Of a stretch of DNA of 64,000 bases, positions 18,030-25,898 are shown in pieces. This stretch comes from Isoptericola sp. BMS4 (GTDB lineage: Bacteria > Actinomycetota > Actinomycetes > Actinomycetales > Cellulomonadaceae). The DNA is taken from positions 4,163,192 to 4,227,191 of the forward strand of contig NZ_SIRP01000001.1 of NCBI RefSeq assembly GCF_011634835.1, given 5' to 3'. The translations under genes and the position numbers were made by a program. Under the pieces are notes generated by a model. The model saw only the letters and a program-made list of their open reading frames with translations, had not been told where the DNA came from and searched no databases. Each line of letters starts with the position of its first letter. The first letter of the stretch is position 1.

Positions 18030-19193
18030 ATGCCGGAACTCACGGACCAGCGGCCCGCCGTCGACACGACGACCGTCGACGCGATGCGGTTCATCGACCC
18101 GGACGTCCCGCACGACGGCGCCCCCGCGATGCCGCACGTGCGCGTCCCCGCCACGCGCCCGGGCGACCTGCCCGCGGCGCCCCGGGACCTGCCGGTGGAG
18201 GTGGCCGGTGCCGGGCACCTGGCCGACCTCGACCGCTGGCGCGCCGAGACCTACGCCACCAGCCTGCTGGTGCTCGACCGCGGCGAGGTCGTGCACGAGT
18301 GGTACGCCGACGGCCTCGGCCCGGACACCCGGTTCCTGGGCGCGTCGATGACCAAGTCGCTCCTGGCCACCCTGACGGGGATCGCCGTCACGGACGGCGA
18401 CCTGCGCCTGACCGACCGGGTGACCGACCACGTGCCCGAGCTCGCCGGCTCCGGCTACGACGCGTGCACGGTCACGGACGTCATCACGATGACGACGGGG
18501 CTGGACTGGGTCGAGGACCACCGCGACCCCGACGGCGCCGCCAGCCGCTTGGTGCGCGCCTTCCGCACCGGCGGCAGCACCCGCACCCAGCTCGCCGAGA
18601 CCCGGGCCAAGCACCGTCCGGGTACCCAGTGGGAGTACTGCACCGCCGACTCCCAGGTGCTCGACTGGGTCCGCGAGCGTGCCACCGGGGCCGGTTTCAC
18701 CGACGCCCTGGCCCGCCTGTGGGCGGACCTCGGCTGCGCCACGGACGCCGTCGTCGGCATAGACGGCGACGGCGTGCCGATGGCCGGTGGCGGCGTCGCC
18801 GCCACCACGCGCGACTGGGCCCGCGTGGGCCTGCTCGCACTCGACGGGCGCGTGGGCGCCACGCCCGACGGCGCCCGCCTGCTGTCGCCCGCGTGGGTCG
18901 ACGGCGCGGGCGTGCCCCCGTACCCGTTCCTCGCCCCCGGGCGGCTGCCCAGCGCCTACACCACCCACGCCGGGTACGCCTGGCACTGGTGGCCGCTGGA
19001 CACCGCCGGCCGGCTCCTCGTCGCCGACGGCAGCCACGGCCAGTTCACCCTGGTCGACCGCGACCGCGACGTCGTCGTGGTCAAGACGTCGCTGTGGCCG
19101 TACGCCGACGCCTGGTCCGACCGGCACTACCGCGACCTCAGCTACCTGGGGCTGCAGGCGATCGCCGACGCGGTCGCCGCCACCCGCCCGTGA
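18030..19193 (+). CDS. Beta-lactamase-fold serine hydrolase (NylB/EstB-like)
   Basis: A 387-residue class-C beta-lactamase-family enzyme without a signal peptide, so cytoplasmic. The nucleophile motif is S106-M-T-K109 (GASMTKS). The second motif is Y203-C-T in WEYCTADSQ, close to the Y-x-S/T of 6-aminohexanoate-dimer hydrolase NylB. HGQFTLVD supplies the third-motif region. Such enzymes hydrolyse esters or amides. Its place 22 bp after the importer genes and before cdhC suggests it releases carnitine from an imported ester or amide, as the unrelated acylcarnitine hydrolase does in the Pseudomonas carnitine cluster (inference). GAGAGG lies 5 nt before ATG. Confidence 0.8.
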   Translation: MPELTDQRPAVDTTTVDAMRFIDPDVPHDGAPAMPHVRVPATRPGDLPAAPRDLPVEVAGAGHLADLDRWRAETYATSLLVLDRGEVVHEWYADGLGPDTRFLGASMTKSLLATLTGIAVTDGDLRLTDRVTDHVPELAGSGYDACTVTDVITMTTGLDWVEDHRDPDGAASRLVRAFRTGGSTRTQLAETRAKHRPGTQWEYCTADSQVLDWVRERATGAGFTDALARLWADLGCATDAVVGIDGDGVPMAGGGVAATTRDWARVGLLALDGRVGATPDGARLLSPAWVDGAGVPPYPFLAPGRLPSAYTTHAGYAWHWWPLDTAGRLLVADGSHGQFTLVDRDRDVVVVKTSLWPYADAWSDRHYRDLSYLGLQAIADAVAATRP

Positions 19194-19275
19194 GGCGGAC
19201 CGGCCCGGCCAGTCCGACAGCAGTGTCGACTGCAGCGCCGACTGCACCCCCCGAAGACTTCCGAGAGGAACCTCC

Positions 19276-20163
19276 GTGAACCGCAACACCATCATCACGT
19301 GCGCGCTCACCGGCGCCGGCGACACCGTCGGCCGCTCCGAGCACGTGCCCGTCACTCCCGAGCAGATCGCCCAGGCAGGCATCGACGCCGCGCGCGCCGG
19401 GGCCGCCATCGTGCACATCCACGTGCGCGACCCGCGGACCGGCGCCCCGTCGCGCGAGACCGAGCTGTACCGCGAGGCCGTGGAGCTGATCCGCGCCAGC
19501 GACGTCGACGTCGTCATCAACACGACGGCCGGCATGGGCGGCGACCTCTACCTCGACCCGAAGGAGCCGACGACGATCCTGCCGGAGACCGACCTCGTGA
19601 ACGGCGTGGAGCGGCTCAAGCACGTCGGCGTGGTCGACCCGGACATCTGCACGCTCGACTGCGGCAGCCTGAACTTCGGCGAGGGCAGCCTGGTCTACGT
19701 CAGCACCCCCGACATCCTGCGCGACGGCGCGAGGCGCATCCAGGAGCTCGGCACCCGCGTCGAGATGGAGATCTTCGACACCGGCCAGCTCGTCTTCGCC
19801 AAGAAGCTCGTCGCCGAGGGGCTGATCGACGCCCCCGCCATGTTCCAGCTGTGCATGGACGTCCCCTACGGCATGCCCGCCGACCCGCGGCTGCTGGCCA
19901 CGATGGTCGACCAGCTGCCCGAGGGCGCCGTCTGGTCGTCGTTCGCGCTCGGCCGCATGCAGCTGCCCTGGGTGGCGCAGGCCGTGCTCCTGGGCGGGCA
20001 CGTGCGCGTCGGCCTGGAGGACAACCTGTACCTGCGCAAGGGCGTGAAGGCCACCAACGCGCAGCTCGTCACGCAGGCGCGCACCATCATCGAGGCGATG
20101 GGGTCGCAGGTGGCCACGCCCGACGACGCCCGCGAGATCCTCGCCCTGGGAGGCCGCAAGTGA
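19276..20163 (+). CDS. cdhC: 3-dehydrocarnitine cleavage enzyme (BKACE, DUF849 family)
   Basis: A 295-residue beta-keto acid cleavage enzyme. The zinc-binding HIHVRDP motif (about 46-52), NTTAGMGG, LDCGSLNF and the substrate loop GHVRVGLEDNLYL are typical of the family. BKACE enzymes transfer the acetyl-like part of a beta-keto acid to acetyl-CoA. With carnitine dehydrogenase next door, the expected reaction is 3-dehydrocarnitine plus acetyl-CoA to betainyl-CoA plus acetoacetate. The GTG start at 19276 follows GAGAGGAA. Its TGA overlaps the GTG of cdhA. The symbol rests on the cdhC-A-B gene order shared with Pseudomonas aeruginosa. Confidence 0.85.
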   Translation: MNRNTIITCALTGAGDTVGRSEHVPVTPEQIAQAGIDAARAGAAIVHIHVRDPRTGAPSRETELYREAVELIRASDVDVVINTTAGMGGDLYLDPKEPTTILPETDLVNGVERLKHVGVVDPDICTLDCGSLNFGEGSLVYVSTPDILRDGARRIQELGTRVEMEIFDTGQLVFAKKLVAEGLIDAPAMFQLCMDVPYGMPADPRLLATMVDQLPEGAVWSSFALGRMQLPWVAQAVLLGGHVRVGLEDNLYLRKGVKATNAQLVTQARTIIEAMGSQVATPDDAREILALGGRK

Positions 20164-21104
20164 GCGCCCGCGTCGCCCCGGACCAGGTCTGCACCGTCAC
20201 CTGCGTCGGCGCCGGCGTCATCGGCGGCGGCTGGGCCGCGTACTTCCTCGCCCAGGGGTACCGGGTGCGTGCCTGGGACCCGGCGCCCGACGCCGAGGCC
20301 AAGCTGCGCCACCTGATCGACGCCGCGTGGCCCGCGCTGACCGAGCTCGGCCTGGCCGACGGCGCGTCGCGGGAGAACCTCACCGTGTGCGCGACGCTCG
20401 CCGAGGCCGTCGACGGCACCGACTTCGTGCAGGAGAGCGCCCCGGAGGACCTCGCGCTCAAGCGCAAGCTCCTCGCCGACATCGACGCCGCGGCCGCCGA
20501 CCACGTCGTGATCTCGTCGTCCACGTCCGGATACCCGATGACGGACATGGCCACGGCGTCCGCGACCCCCGTCCGGCTCGTCGTCGGGCACCCGTTCAAC
20601 CCGCCCTACCTGATCCCGCTGGTCGAGGTGGTCGGCGGCGAGCTGACCGACCCGGAGGTCGTGCAGTGGACGGCGGACTTCTTCCGGGCCGCCGGCAAGT
20701 CCGTCATCCACATGGAGCGGGAGGTGCCGGGCTTCATCGCCAACCGGCTGCAGGAGGCCCTGTGGCGCGAGGCGCTGCACATGGTCGAGGCAGGCGAGGC
20801 CACCGTCGAGCAGATCGACCTGTCCATCACCGACGGGCCCGGGCTGCGCTGGCCGTTCCAGGGGCCGATGCTCACCTTCCACCTGGCCGGCGGCCAGGGC
20901 GGGATGGCGCACATGCTCGACCACTTCGGTCCGTCGCTGCTGTCGCCGTGGACGCGGCTCGAGGCGCCGGAGCTCACCCCGGAGCTGCGGGACGCCGTCG
21001 TCGCCGGTACCGACGACGAGGCCGGCGAGCGGTCGGTGGACGACCTGGTCGCCGAGCGCGACCGCCGCGTCGTCGAGCTGCTGCGCGCCAAGGGGCGGCC
21101 GTGA
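20160..21104 (+). CDS. cdhA: L-carnitine 3-dehydrogenase
   Basis: The 314 residues have the 3-hydroxyacyl-CoA dehydrogenase fold: NAD-binding GAGVIGGGWAAYFLAQGY (about 13-30), catalytic-region VQESAPEDLALK, SSTSGYPM, GHPFNPPYLIPLVEVVGG (shortened from the longer stretch), and EVPGFIANRLQEALWREALH. The HPFNPxYLxPLVEVVGGE and VPGFIAxRLxEALWREALH blocks match characterised L-carnitine dehydrogenases rather than fatty-acid enzymes (from memory of the family). It should oxidise L-carnitine to 3-dehydrocarnitine with NAD. The gene is coupled by GTGA overlaps to both neighbours. Confidence 0.87.
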   Translation: MSARVAPDQVCTVTCVGAGVIGGGWAAYFLAQGYRVRAWDPAPDAEAKLRHLIDAAWPALTELGLADGASRENLTVCATLAEAVDGTDFVQESAPEDLALKRKLLADIDAAAADHVVISSSTSGYPMTDMATASATPVRLVVGHPFNPPYLIPLVEVVGGELTDPEVVQWTADFFRAAGKSVIHMEREVPGFIANRLQEALWREALHMVEAGEATVEQIDLSITDGPGLRWPFQGPMLTFHLAGGQGGMAHMLDHFGPSLLSPWTRLEAPELTPELRDAVVAGTDDEAGERSVDDLVAERDRRVVELLRAKGRP

Positions 21105-21562
21105 CCGCCGACGGCGGGCAGGCCGCGCTCCCGCCCTGGCGCGAGCCGGTCCGCGACGAGTGGATCGACTACAACGGCCACCTCAGCGAGGCCTACTACG
21201 TGCTGGTCTTCGGGCACGCCACCGACGCGGTCATGGACCACGTCGGGCTGGGGCCCGAGTACCGCGCCGCCCACGACGCGTCGCTGTACACGGTGGAGGC
21301 GCACGTGCGGTACCTCGACGAGGTGTCCGCGGGCGCCGAGCTGGAGGTCCGCTCGTCCGTGGTGGGCGCCACCGGCAAGGCGCTGCACCTGTGGCACGAG
21401 CTGTGGACCGGCGGCCGGCTCCGCGCCACCGAGGAGATCCTCGGGCTGCACGTCGCCGGCGGCCGGTCGGCACCGTTCCCGGGCGACGTCGCCGAGCGCG
21501 TCGCGGCCGTGACGGTCGAGCCCGGCCCGCACGTCGGGCGGGCGATCGCGCTGCGCCGTTGA
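21101..21562 (+). CDS. cdhB: Betainyl-CoA thioesterase (hot-dog fold)
   Basis: A 153-residue 4-hydroxybenzoyl-CoA-thioesterase-like protein. WIDYNGHLSEAYYVLVF holds the usual catalytic DYNGH, and SLYTVEAHVRYLDEV is the dimer-interface strand of the family. In carnitine degradation this step turns betainyl-CoA into glycine betaine plus CoA. In some bacteria the same domain is fused to the C-terminus of carnitine dehydrogenase, which fits its position here right after cdhA with a GTGA overlap. It is the last gene of the operon, and no clear terminator follows. Confidence 0.83.
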   Translation: MTADGGQAALPPWREPVRDEWIDYNGHLSEAYYVLVFGHATDAVMDHVGLGPEYRAAHDASLYTVEAHVRYLDEVSAGAELEVRSSVVGATGKALHLWHELWTGGRLRATEEILGLHVAGGRSAPFPGDVAERVAAVTVEPGPHVGRAIALRR

Positions 21563-21692
21563 CCGGTCGGGCTCGCTGACGTACCGCTGACCTGCGCCGA
21601 CCCCCACCGTGACGCTGTGAACGCGCCCCGGTCCGTGGTTGGATCGACCTGACGCCGGCCACCACGGCCGGGGCGCTCACGGGGGAGGCACG

Positions 21693-23252
21693 GTGGAGGA
21701 CGCGGTCGTCGTCGGGTCCGGGCCCAACGGGCTCGCCGCCGCGGTCACGCTCGCCCGCGCGGGGCTGGGCGTGACGGTGCTCGAGGCGCAGGAGACGGTC
21801 GGGGGCGGCGCGCGCACCCTCGACCTCGGGCTCGGGGACGGCGTCGTGCACGACGTCTGCTCCGCCGTCCATCCCATGGCCTGGGCGTCGCCCTTCTTCC
21901 GGGCGTTCGACCTGCCCGCGCACGGGGTCGAGCTGCGCACGCCCGAGGTCTCCTACGCCCAGCCGTTGCCCGGCGGTCGGGCCGCCGTCGCCTACCGCGA
22001 CCTGGAGCGCACCGCCGCCGGTCTCGGGCAGGACGGCGACGCCTGGCGGTCGCTGCTCGGCGCGGCGGCCGACCGCTGGGAGGCCGTCGTCGCGGTCGGG
22101 ATGGGCGACAAGCGGTCGCTGCCGCCCGGGATCCTCGACCGGCCCGACCCGCTGCCCCGCGCCGCCGCCGCCGCGCGCTTCGGCGCCGCCGTCCTGGAGC
22201 AGGGCACGCCCCTGTGGAACGCGCGGTTCTCCGGCGAGGAGGCGCCCGCGCTGCTCACCGGCGTCGCCGCACACACCATCACCCCCATGCCGTCGCTCGC
22301 CGCCGCGGGCACCGCGCTGCTGCTCGGCACCCTCGCGCACGCGACCCCGGTCCCCGCGAGGTCGAGGCGAGAGCCCGAGGTCGAAGTCCCGGACCTCGAT
22401 CTCGCACCCTCGCCTCGACCTCGCGCCTTCGACGGCGGCTGGCCCCTGCCGCGCGGCGGCTCCGGCGCCATCGTCGCGGCCCTGCGCGCCGACCTGGAGG
22501 CCCACGGCGGCACCGTCGTCACCGGGCACCGGGTCGGCTCCCGCCGCGACCTGCCCGCCGCGCGCGCCGTCCTGTTCGACACCACGCCCACCACCCTGCT
22601 CGACGTCGTCGGGGCGACCGTGCCGCCGACGCTGCGTCGCGAGCTGGCACGGTTCCGGCACGGGAACGCCGCCGCCAAGGTCGACTTCGTGCTGTCCGGT
22701 CCCGTGCCGTGGGCCGGGCCGGAAGTCGGCCGTGCGGGCACCGTGCACGTGGGCGGCACGCGCGCCGACATGGCCGCCGCGGAGGCCGCCGTCGCCACCG
22801 GCCGCCACGCCGAGCGCCCGATGTGCCTGGTCAGCGACCCGTCCGTCGTCGACCCGGACCGCGAGCGCGGCGGCCTGCGCCCCCTGTGGGCGTACGCGCA
22901 CGTGCCGGCGGGCTCGGACGTGGACGTCACGGAGGCGGTCACCGCGCAGATCGAGCGCTTCGCCCCGGGCTTCCGCGACGTGGTCGCCGCCGTCCGCTGC
23001 ACGCCGGCGACCGGCATGGCGGCGCACAACGAGAACTACGTCGGCGGCGACATCTCCGCCGGCGCCGCGACGATGTGGCAGATGATCGCCCGCCCCACCC
23101 TGCGGGCGAACCCGTACCGCGTCGGCTCGGGCGGGGTGTACCTGTGCTCGGCGTCCACCCCGCCCGGGCCGGGCGTGCACGGGATGGGCGGGTGGCACGC
23201 CGCCCGCCGCGCCCTGCGCGAGGTGTTCGGCGTCCGCGTCGCCTCCCTCTGA
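21693..23252 (+). CDS. Phytoene-desaturase-like FAD-dependent oxidoreductase
   Basis: A 519-residue flavoprotein of the CrtI/COG1233 amine-oxidase-like class. The dinucleotide motif VVVGSGPNGLAAAVTLARAG, shortened here to VGSGPNGLAAAVTLARAG (about 6-23), is followed by ARTLDLGLGDG. The C-terminal FAD part reads GVYLCSASTPPGPGVHGMGG. The substrate is unknown, and no carotenoid genes are near. GGGGGAGG precedes the GTG start. Residues about 222-245 (rich in Arg, Pro, Glu) are encoded by a 71-bp nested palindrome (22355-22425), which looks like an in-frame insertion just before the PLPRGGSGAI motif. Confidence 0.82.
   Translation: MEDAVVVGSGPNGLAAAVTLARAGLGVTVLEAQETVGGGARTLDLGLGDGVVHDVCSAVHPMAWASPFFRAFDLPAHGVELRTPEVSYAQPLPGGRAAVAYRDLERTAAGLGQDGDAWRSLLGAAADRWEAVVAVGMGDKRSLPPGILDRPDPLPRAAAAARFGAAVLEQGTPLWNARFSGEEAPALLTGVAAHTITPMPSLAAAGTALLLGTLAHATPVPARSRREPEVEVPDLDLAPSPRPRAFDGGWPLPRGGSGAIVAALRADLEAHGGTVVTGHRVGSRRDLPAARAVLFDTTPTTLLDVVGATVPPTLRRELARFRHGNAAAKVDFVLSGPVPWAGPEVGRAGTVHVGGTRADMAAAEAAVATGRHAERPMCLVSDPSVVDPDRERGGLRPLWAYAHVPAGSDVDVTEAVTAQIERFAPGFRDVVAAVRCTPATGMAAHNENYVGGDISAGAATMWQMIARPTLRANPYRVGSGGVYLCSASTPPGPGVHGMGGWHAARRALREVFGVRVASL
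22355..22425. repeat. Nested palindromic element inside a coding sequence
   Basis: Outer arms 22355-22371 and 22409-22425 are perfect 17-bp inverted repeats (CGCGAGGTCGAGGCGAG and its complement). An inner stem CGAGGTC / GACCTCG (22376-22382, 22392-22398) shares the GAGGTC core. The whole 71-bp unit can fold as a two-step hairpin. It encodes an atypical Arg/Glu/Pro-rich loop in the flavoprotein without breaking the frame. Confidence 0.85.
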
Positions 23253-23272
23253 GGTCTCGTTCGGGAGGGCGG

Positions 23273-24241
23273 TCAGTCCCAGAGGGTCGTGCGGGCGCGC
23301 AGGTCGGTGACGCCGAGCCCGGCCAGCGGCGAGAGGGTGAGCACACGCCCGCGCGGCCCGAGCCCGCCTGCGTAGCGCGCCGCGAGCGTCGACTCGGCCT
23401 CCGTGTCCCCGGCGTCCGCGGCGACGAGCAGCGCCGCGAGCGCGTCCGTGAGGGAGTCCCAGGTGTCGTCGTCGAGGCGCACCAGCGGGATGTGGCCCGG
23501 CGGCGACTGCGCCAGCAGCCTCGCGACACCCGGAAGGTCGGGAGCGGCACCCCACACGTCCCAGAGCAGCACCTCCTCGCGCATCCGGTGCGCCAGCTCC
23601 AGGAAGACGTACGCGCGCACGAACGGGGTGCCGCACAGCTCCGGCACCCGCCGGTCGGCGCCGTAGGACGCCGGGTCCACGTCGCCGGCGCGGATCGCCC
23701 GCCACACCTCGGCCGCCGTCGGGAAGGGCGAGCCCGGACCGGTGGGCATGTCGTGCACGTCGAAGCCATGGTCGTCGTCCGGCAACATCTCGGGGTCCCA
23801 CCGCACCCAGCGCTCGCCGTCCCAGTGCTCCACCACCACGTGGTCGTGGAAGAACCCGGGCTCCAGGTAGCCGGCGAACCCGACCCGCGAGCGCGCCGGG
23901 AACCCGTGGGCGCGCAGCGTGGCCACCGACAGCAGCGTGTGGTCGCGGCAGCAGCCCGCCACCTGGCGCTCACGCGGCCGCGGGGCGTGCAGCGGCCCGG
24001 GCTGCCGCGCCACGGCGGCGTCGAGGATCCGGTCGACCCACCGGCGGTCGATGTCAGCGCGCTGCTCGTCCGTCAGCACGGGGTTGCCCGCGCGGTAGTG
24101 CACGACGGCGGCGCACACCGTCGCGCCGAGGGCGGCCGGCGTCGGGTCGAGGGACGCCAGGAGGCCGGCGTGCTCCCCCGGGTCGCTGTACACGGACTGC
24201 CGGGCGTAGTCGTCGAGCGTCGGTGCGGCGGCGTCGGGCAT
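23273..24241 (-). CDS. Transglutaminase-like domain protein
   Basis: The 322 residues include a transglutaminase-like core. The Cys in GCCRDHTLLSVATLRAHGFPAR (C97 or C98; shortened here to CCRDHTLLSVATLRAHGFPA), the His in FFHDHVVVEHW (H134) and the Asp in RWVRWDPE (D149) make a plausible Cys-His-Asp triad. No signal peptide or membrane segment is visible. The second half has no motif I recognise. Members act as peptidases, cross-linkers or amidases, and the substrate here is unknown. GGAGAT lies 5 nt upstream of ATG. It is convergent with the flavoprotein gene (20-bp gap). Confidence 0.75.
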   Translation of the reverse strand: MPDAAAPTLDDYARQSVYSDPGEHAGLLASLDPTPAALGATVCAAVVHYRAGNPVLTDEQRADIDRRWVDRILDAAVARQPGPLHAPRPRERQVAGCCRDHTLLSVATLRAHGFPARSRVGFAGYLEPGFFHDHVVVEHWDGERWVRWDPEMLPDDDHGFDVHDMPTGPGSPFPTAAEVWRAIRAGDVDPASYGADRRVPELCGTPFVRAYVFLELAHRMREEVLLWDVWGAAPDLPGVARLLAQSPPGHIPLVRLDDDTWDSLTDALAALLVAADAGDTEAESTLAARYAGGLGPRGRVLTLSPLAGLGVTDLRARTTLWD

Positions 24242-24336
24242 CGGGGATCTCCGTGTCGTCCGTGGGCGGCGTCGGGCCGGGTCGCGACGCCGGGGAACAT
24301 CCCACCACGGGGCGCCGACGTACGCCGGGCCGTGCG

Positions 24337-25239
24337 TCAGGGCGCCAGGTACGCCACGTCGCCGTTCGTGCTGCGGACCACGACGCTGCGGGGCGCCGCC
24401 GGGTCGGTGGCCCCCTCGACGGTCCGGGTGCCGTTCGTGGTCTCGATCGTCAGACGCACGGCCTCACCGTCGCCGATGACCGTCGCGTCACCGTTGGTGG
24501 AGCGTGCCTCGACGTCGTCGACGGCGTCCACGACCTCCACGTCGCCGTTGCTGGTCCGTGCCGACACCGTGCCCCCCGCCTCGGACACCTCCACGTCGCC
24601 GTTGCTGGAGTCGGCGACCACGTCCCCGCCCACCGAGTCCGCCTCGACGTCACCGTTCGCGGACGTGAGCTCGGCGTCGCCGCTGACGTCACGGACCTCG
24701 ACCCGGCCGTTGCTCGACCCGGCCAGCACGTCGCCGTCGGTGCGAGCGGTCAGGACGTCGCCGTTCGCCGACCGCACATCGACGTCGGCGGCCGGCCCGG
24801 TCGCCTCGACGTCGCCGCTCGCGGACCGGACGAAGACCTCCGTGCCCGGCGGGACCACGGCGTGCAGCTCGCCCCGGCACGTCCAGTCGAACCAGAGCCA
24901 GCCGGGGCACCGGTGAGTCAGCACGAGCGTGTCCCCGGACTCGTCGGCCGAGAACGTGGGGCCGGTGATCCCGGCCCGCCGCACGACGGCCACCGACACG
25001 GACGTCGCGTCGGGGTCGGCGCGCACCGTGACGTCCGAGTCGGCGCGCAGCTCGACACCACGCGCCGCCGCATACGTCTCGTGCGTGGTGGTGGTCGTGG
25101 CCAGCGCCCGGTCCACCAGCGCGAACGCGGCCCAAGCCACGACCACCACCACGAGGGCGACACCGACGAACAGCAGGACGCGTCCGGTCACCGACCGGTG
25201 CGGGGCAGACGGGGGCGGCGGGGGCGTCCAGTCGGTCAT
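24337..25239 (-). CDS. Membrane-anchored DUF4097 (adhesin-like beta-solenoid) protein
   Basis: The 300-residue protein has a proline-rich cytoplasmic start and one membrane helix at about 20-45 (VLLFVGVALVVVVVAWAAFAL, shortened here to LLFVGVALVVVVVAWAAF). An external beta-solenoid follows, made of repeats with S-x-N-G-D-V cores (RSANGDVL, TSANGDVE, DSSNGDVEV, RTSNGDVEV, RSTNGDAT, RSTNGDVAY). DUF4097 domains are often encoded with envelope-sensing systems. Its ATG overlaps the response-regulator TGA (ATGA), so it is the third gene of the kinase-regulator operon and may be a target or accessory sensor. Confidence 0.85.
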   Translation of the reverse strand: MTDWTPPPPPSAPHRSVTGRVLLFVGVALVVVVVAWAAFALVDRALATTTTTHETYAAARGVELRADSDVTVRADPDATSVSVAVVRRAGITGPTFSADESGDTLVLTHRCPGWLWFDWTCRGELHAVVPPGTEVFVRSASGDVEATGPAADVDVRSANGDVLTARTDGDVLAGSSNGRVEVRDVSGDAELTSANGDVEADSVGGDVVADSSNGDVEVSEAGGTVSARTSNGDVEVVDAVDDVEARSTNGDATVIGDGEAVRLTIETTNGTRTVEGATDPAAPRSVVVRSTNGDVAYLAP

Positions 25240-25898
25240 GAGCGGTCTCCGTTCTGCTCCATCCACCGCAGCACGGCGAGGACACGGCGATGGTCGTCGG
25301 GCGCCGGCGGCAGGCCGAGCTTGTCCAGGATGCTGGTGACGTGCTTCTCGACGGCGGGCAGCCCGACGACGAGACGTTCCGCGATGCCGGAGTTGGATCG
25401 CCCCTCGGCCATGAGCTCGAGCACCTCGCGCTCGCGCCGGGTCAGGCGGTCGAGGTCGGTGCTGCGGGTCCGCGCGATGATCTGTGTCACCACCTCCGGA
25501 TCGACCACGGTGCCACCGCGCGCCACCCGGTCGGCGGCGGTGAGGAACATGTCGACGTCGGCCACCCGGTCCTTGAGCACGTAGCCGAGCGCGCGGGCGC
25601 CGGCGGCGAAGAGCTCCGAGGCGTAGCGCTGCTCCACGTACTGCGACAGCACGAGGACCGGCAGGCGCGGGTGGAGGCTGCGCAGGTGCACGGCGGCCCG
25701 CAGCCCCTCGTCGGTGTGCGACGGCGGCATCCGCACGTCGGTGACCAGCAGGTCGGGCAGCGCTGCGTCGGGCGCCGTCAGCGCGCGCACCGTGGCGTCC
25801 GCGGTCCGGTGGCCCTCGACGACGTGCCCCTCGGCGGTGAGCAGCCGGGTCAGGCCGTCCAGGAGGAGGACGGAGTCCTCCGCGATCACGATGCGCAC
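25236..25898 (-). CDS. NarL/LuxR-family response regulator
   Basis: A 220-residue two-component regulator. The receiver domain has acidic residues E7/D8, phospho-acceptor D54 in LVTDVRMPP, a Ser in VLVLSQY and Lys in VLKDRV. A C-terminal LuxR helix-turn-helix follows (about 150-210, LTRREREVLELMAEGRSNSG and LVVGLPAVEKHVTSIL). It is the cognate partner of the kinase, whose last 13 bp overlap its start. DNA targets are not evident, and the downstream DUF4097 gene is the likeliest. Confidence 0.92.
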   Translation of the reverse strand: MRIVIAEDSVLLLDGLTRLLTAEGHVVEGHRTADATVRALTAPDAALPDLLVTDVRMPPSHTDEGLRAAVHLRSLHPRLPVLVLSQYVEQRYASELFAAGARALGYVLKDRVADVDMFLTAADRVARGGTVVDPEVVTQIIARTRSTDLDRLTRREREVLELMAEGRSNSGIAERLVVGLPAVEKHVTSILDKLGLPPAPDDHRRVLAVLRWMEQNGDRS

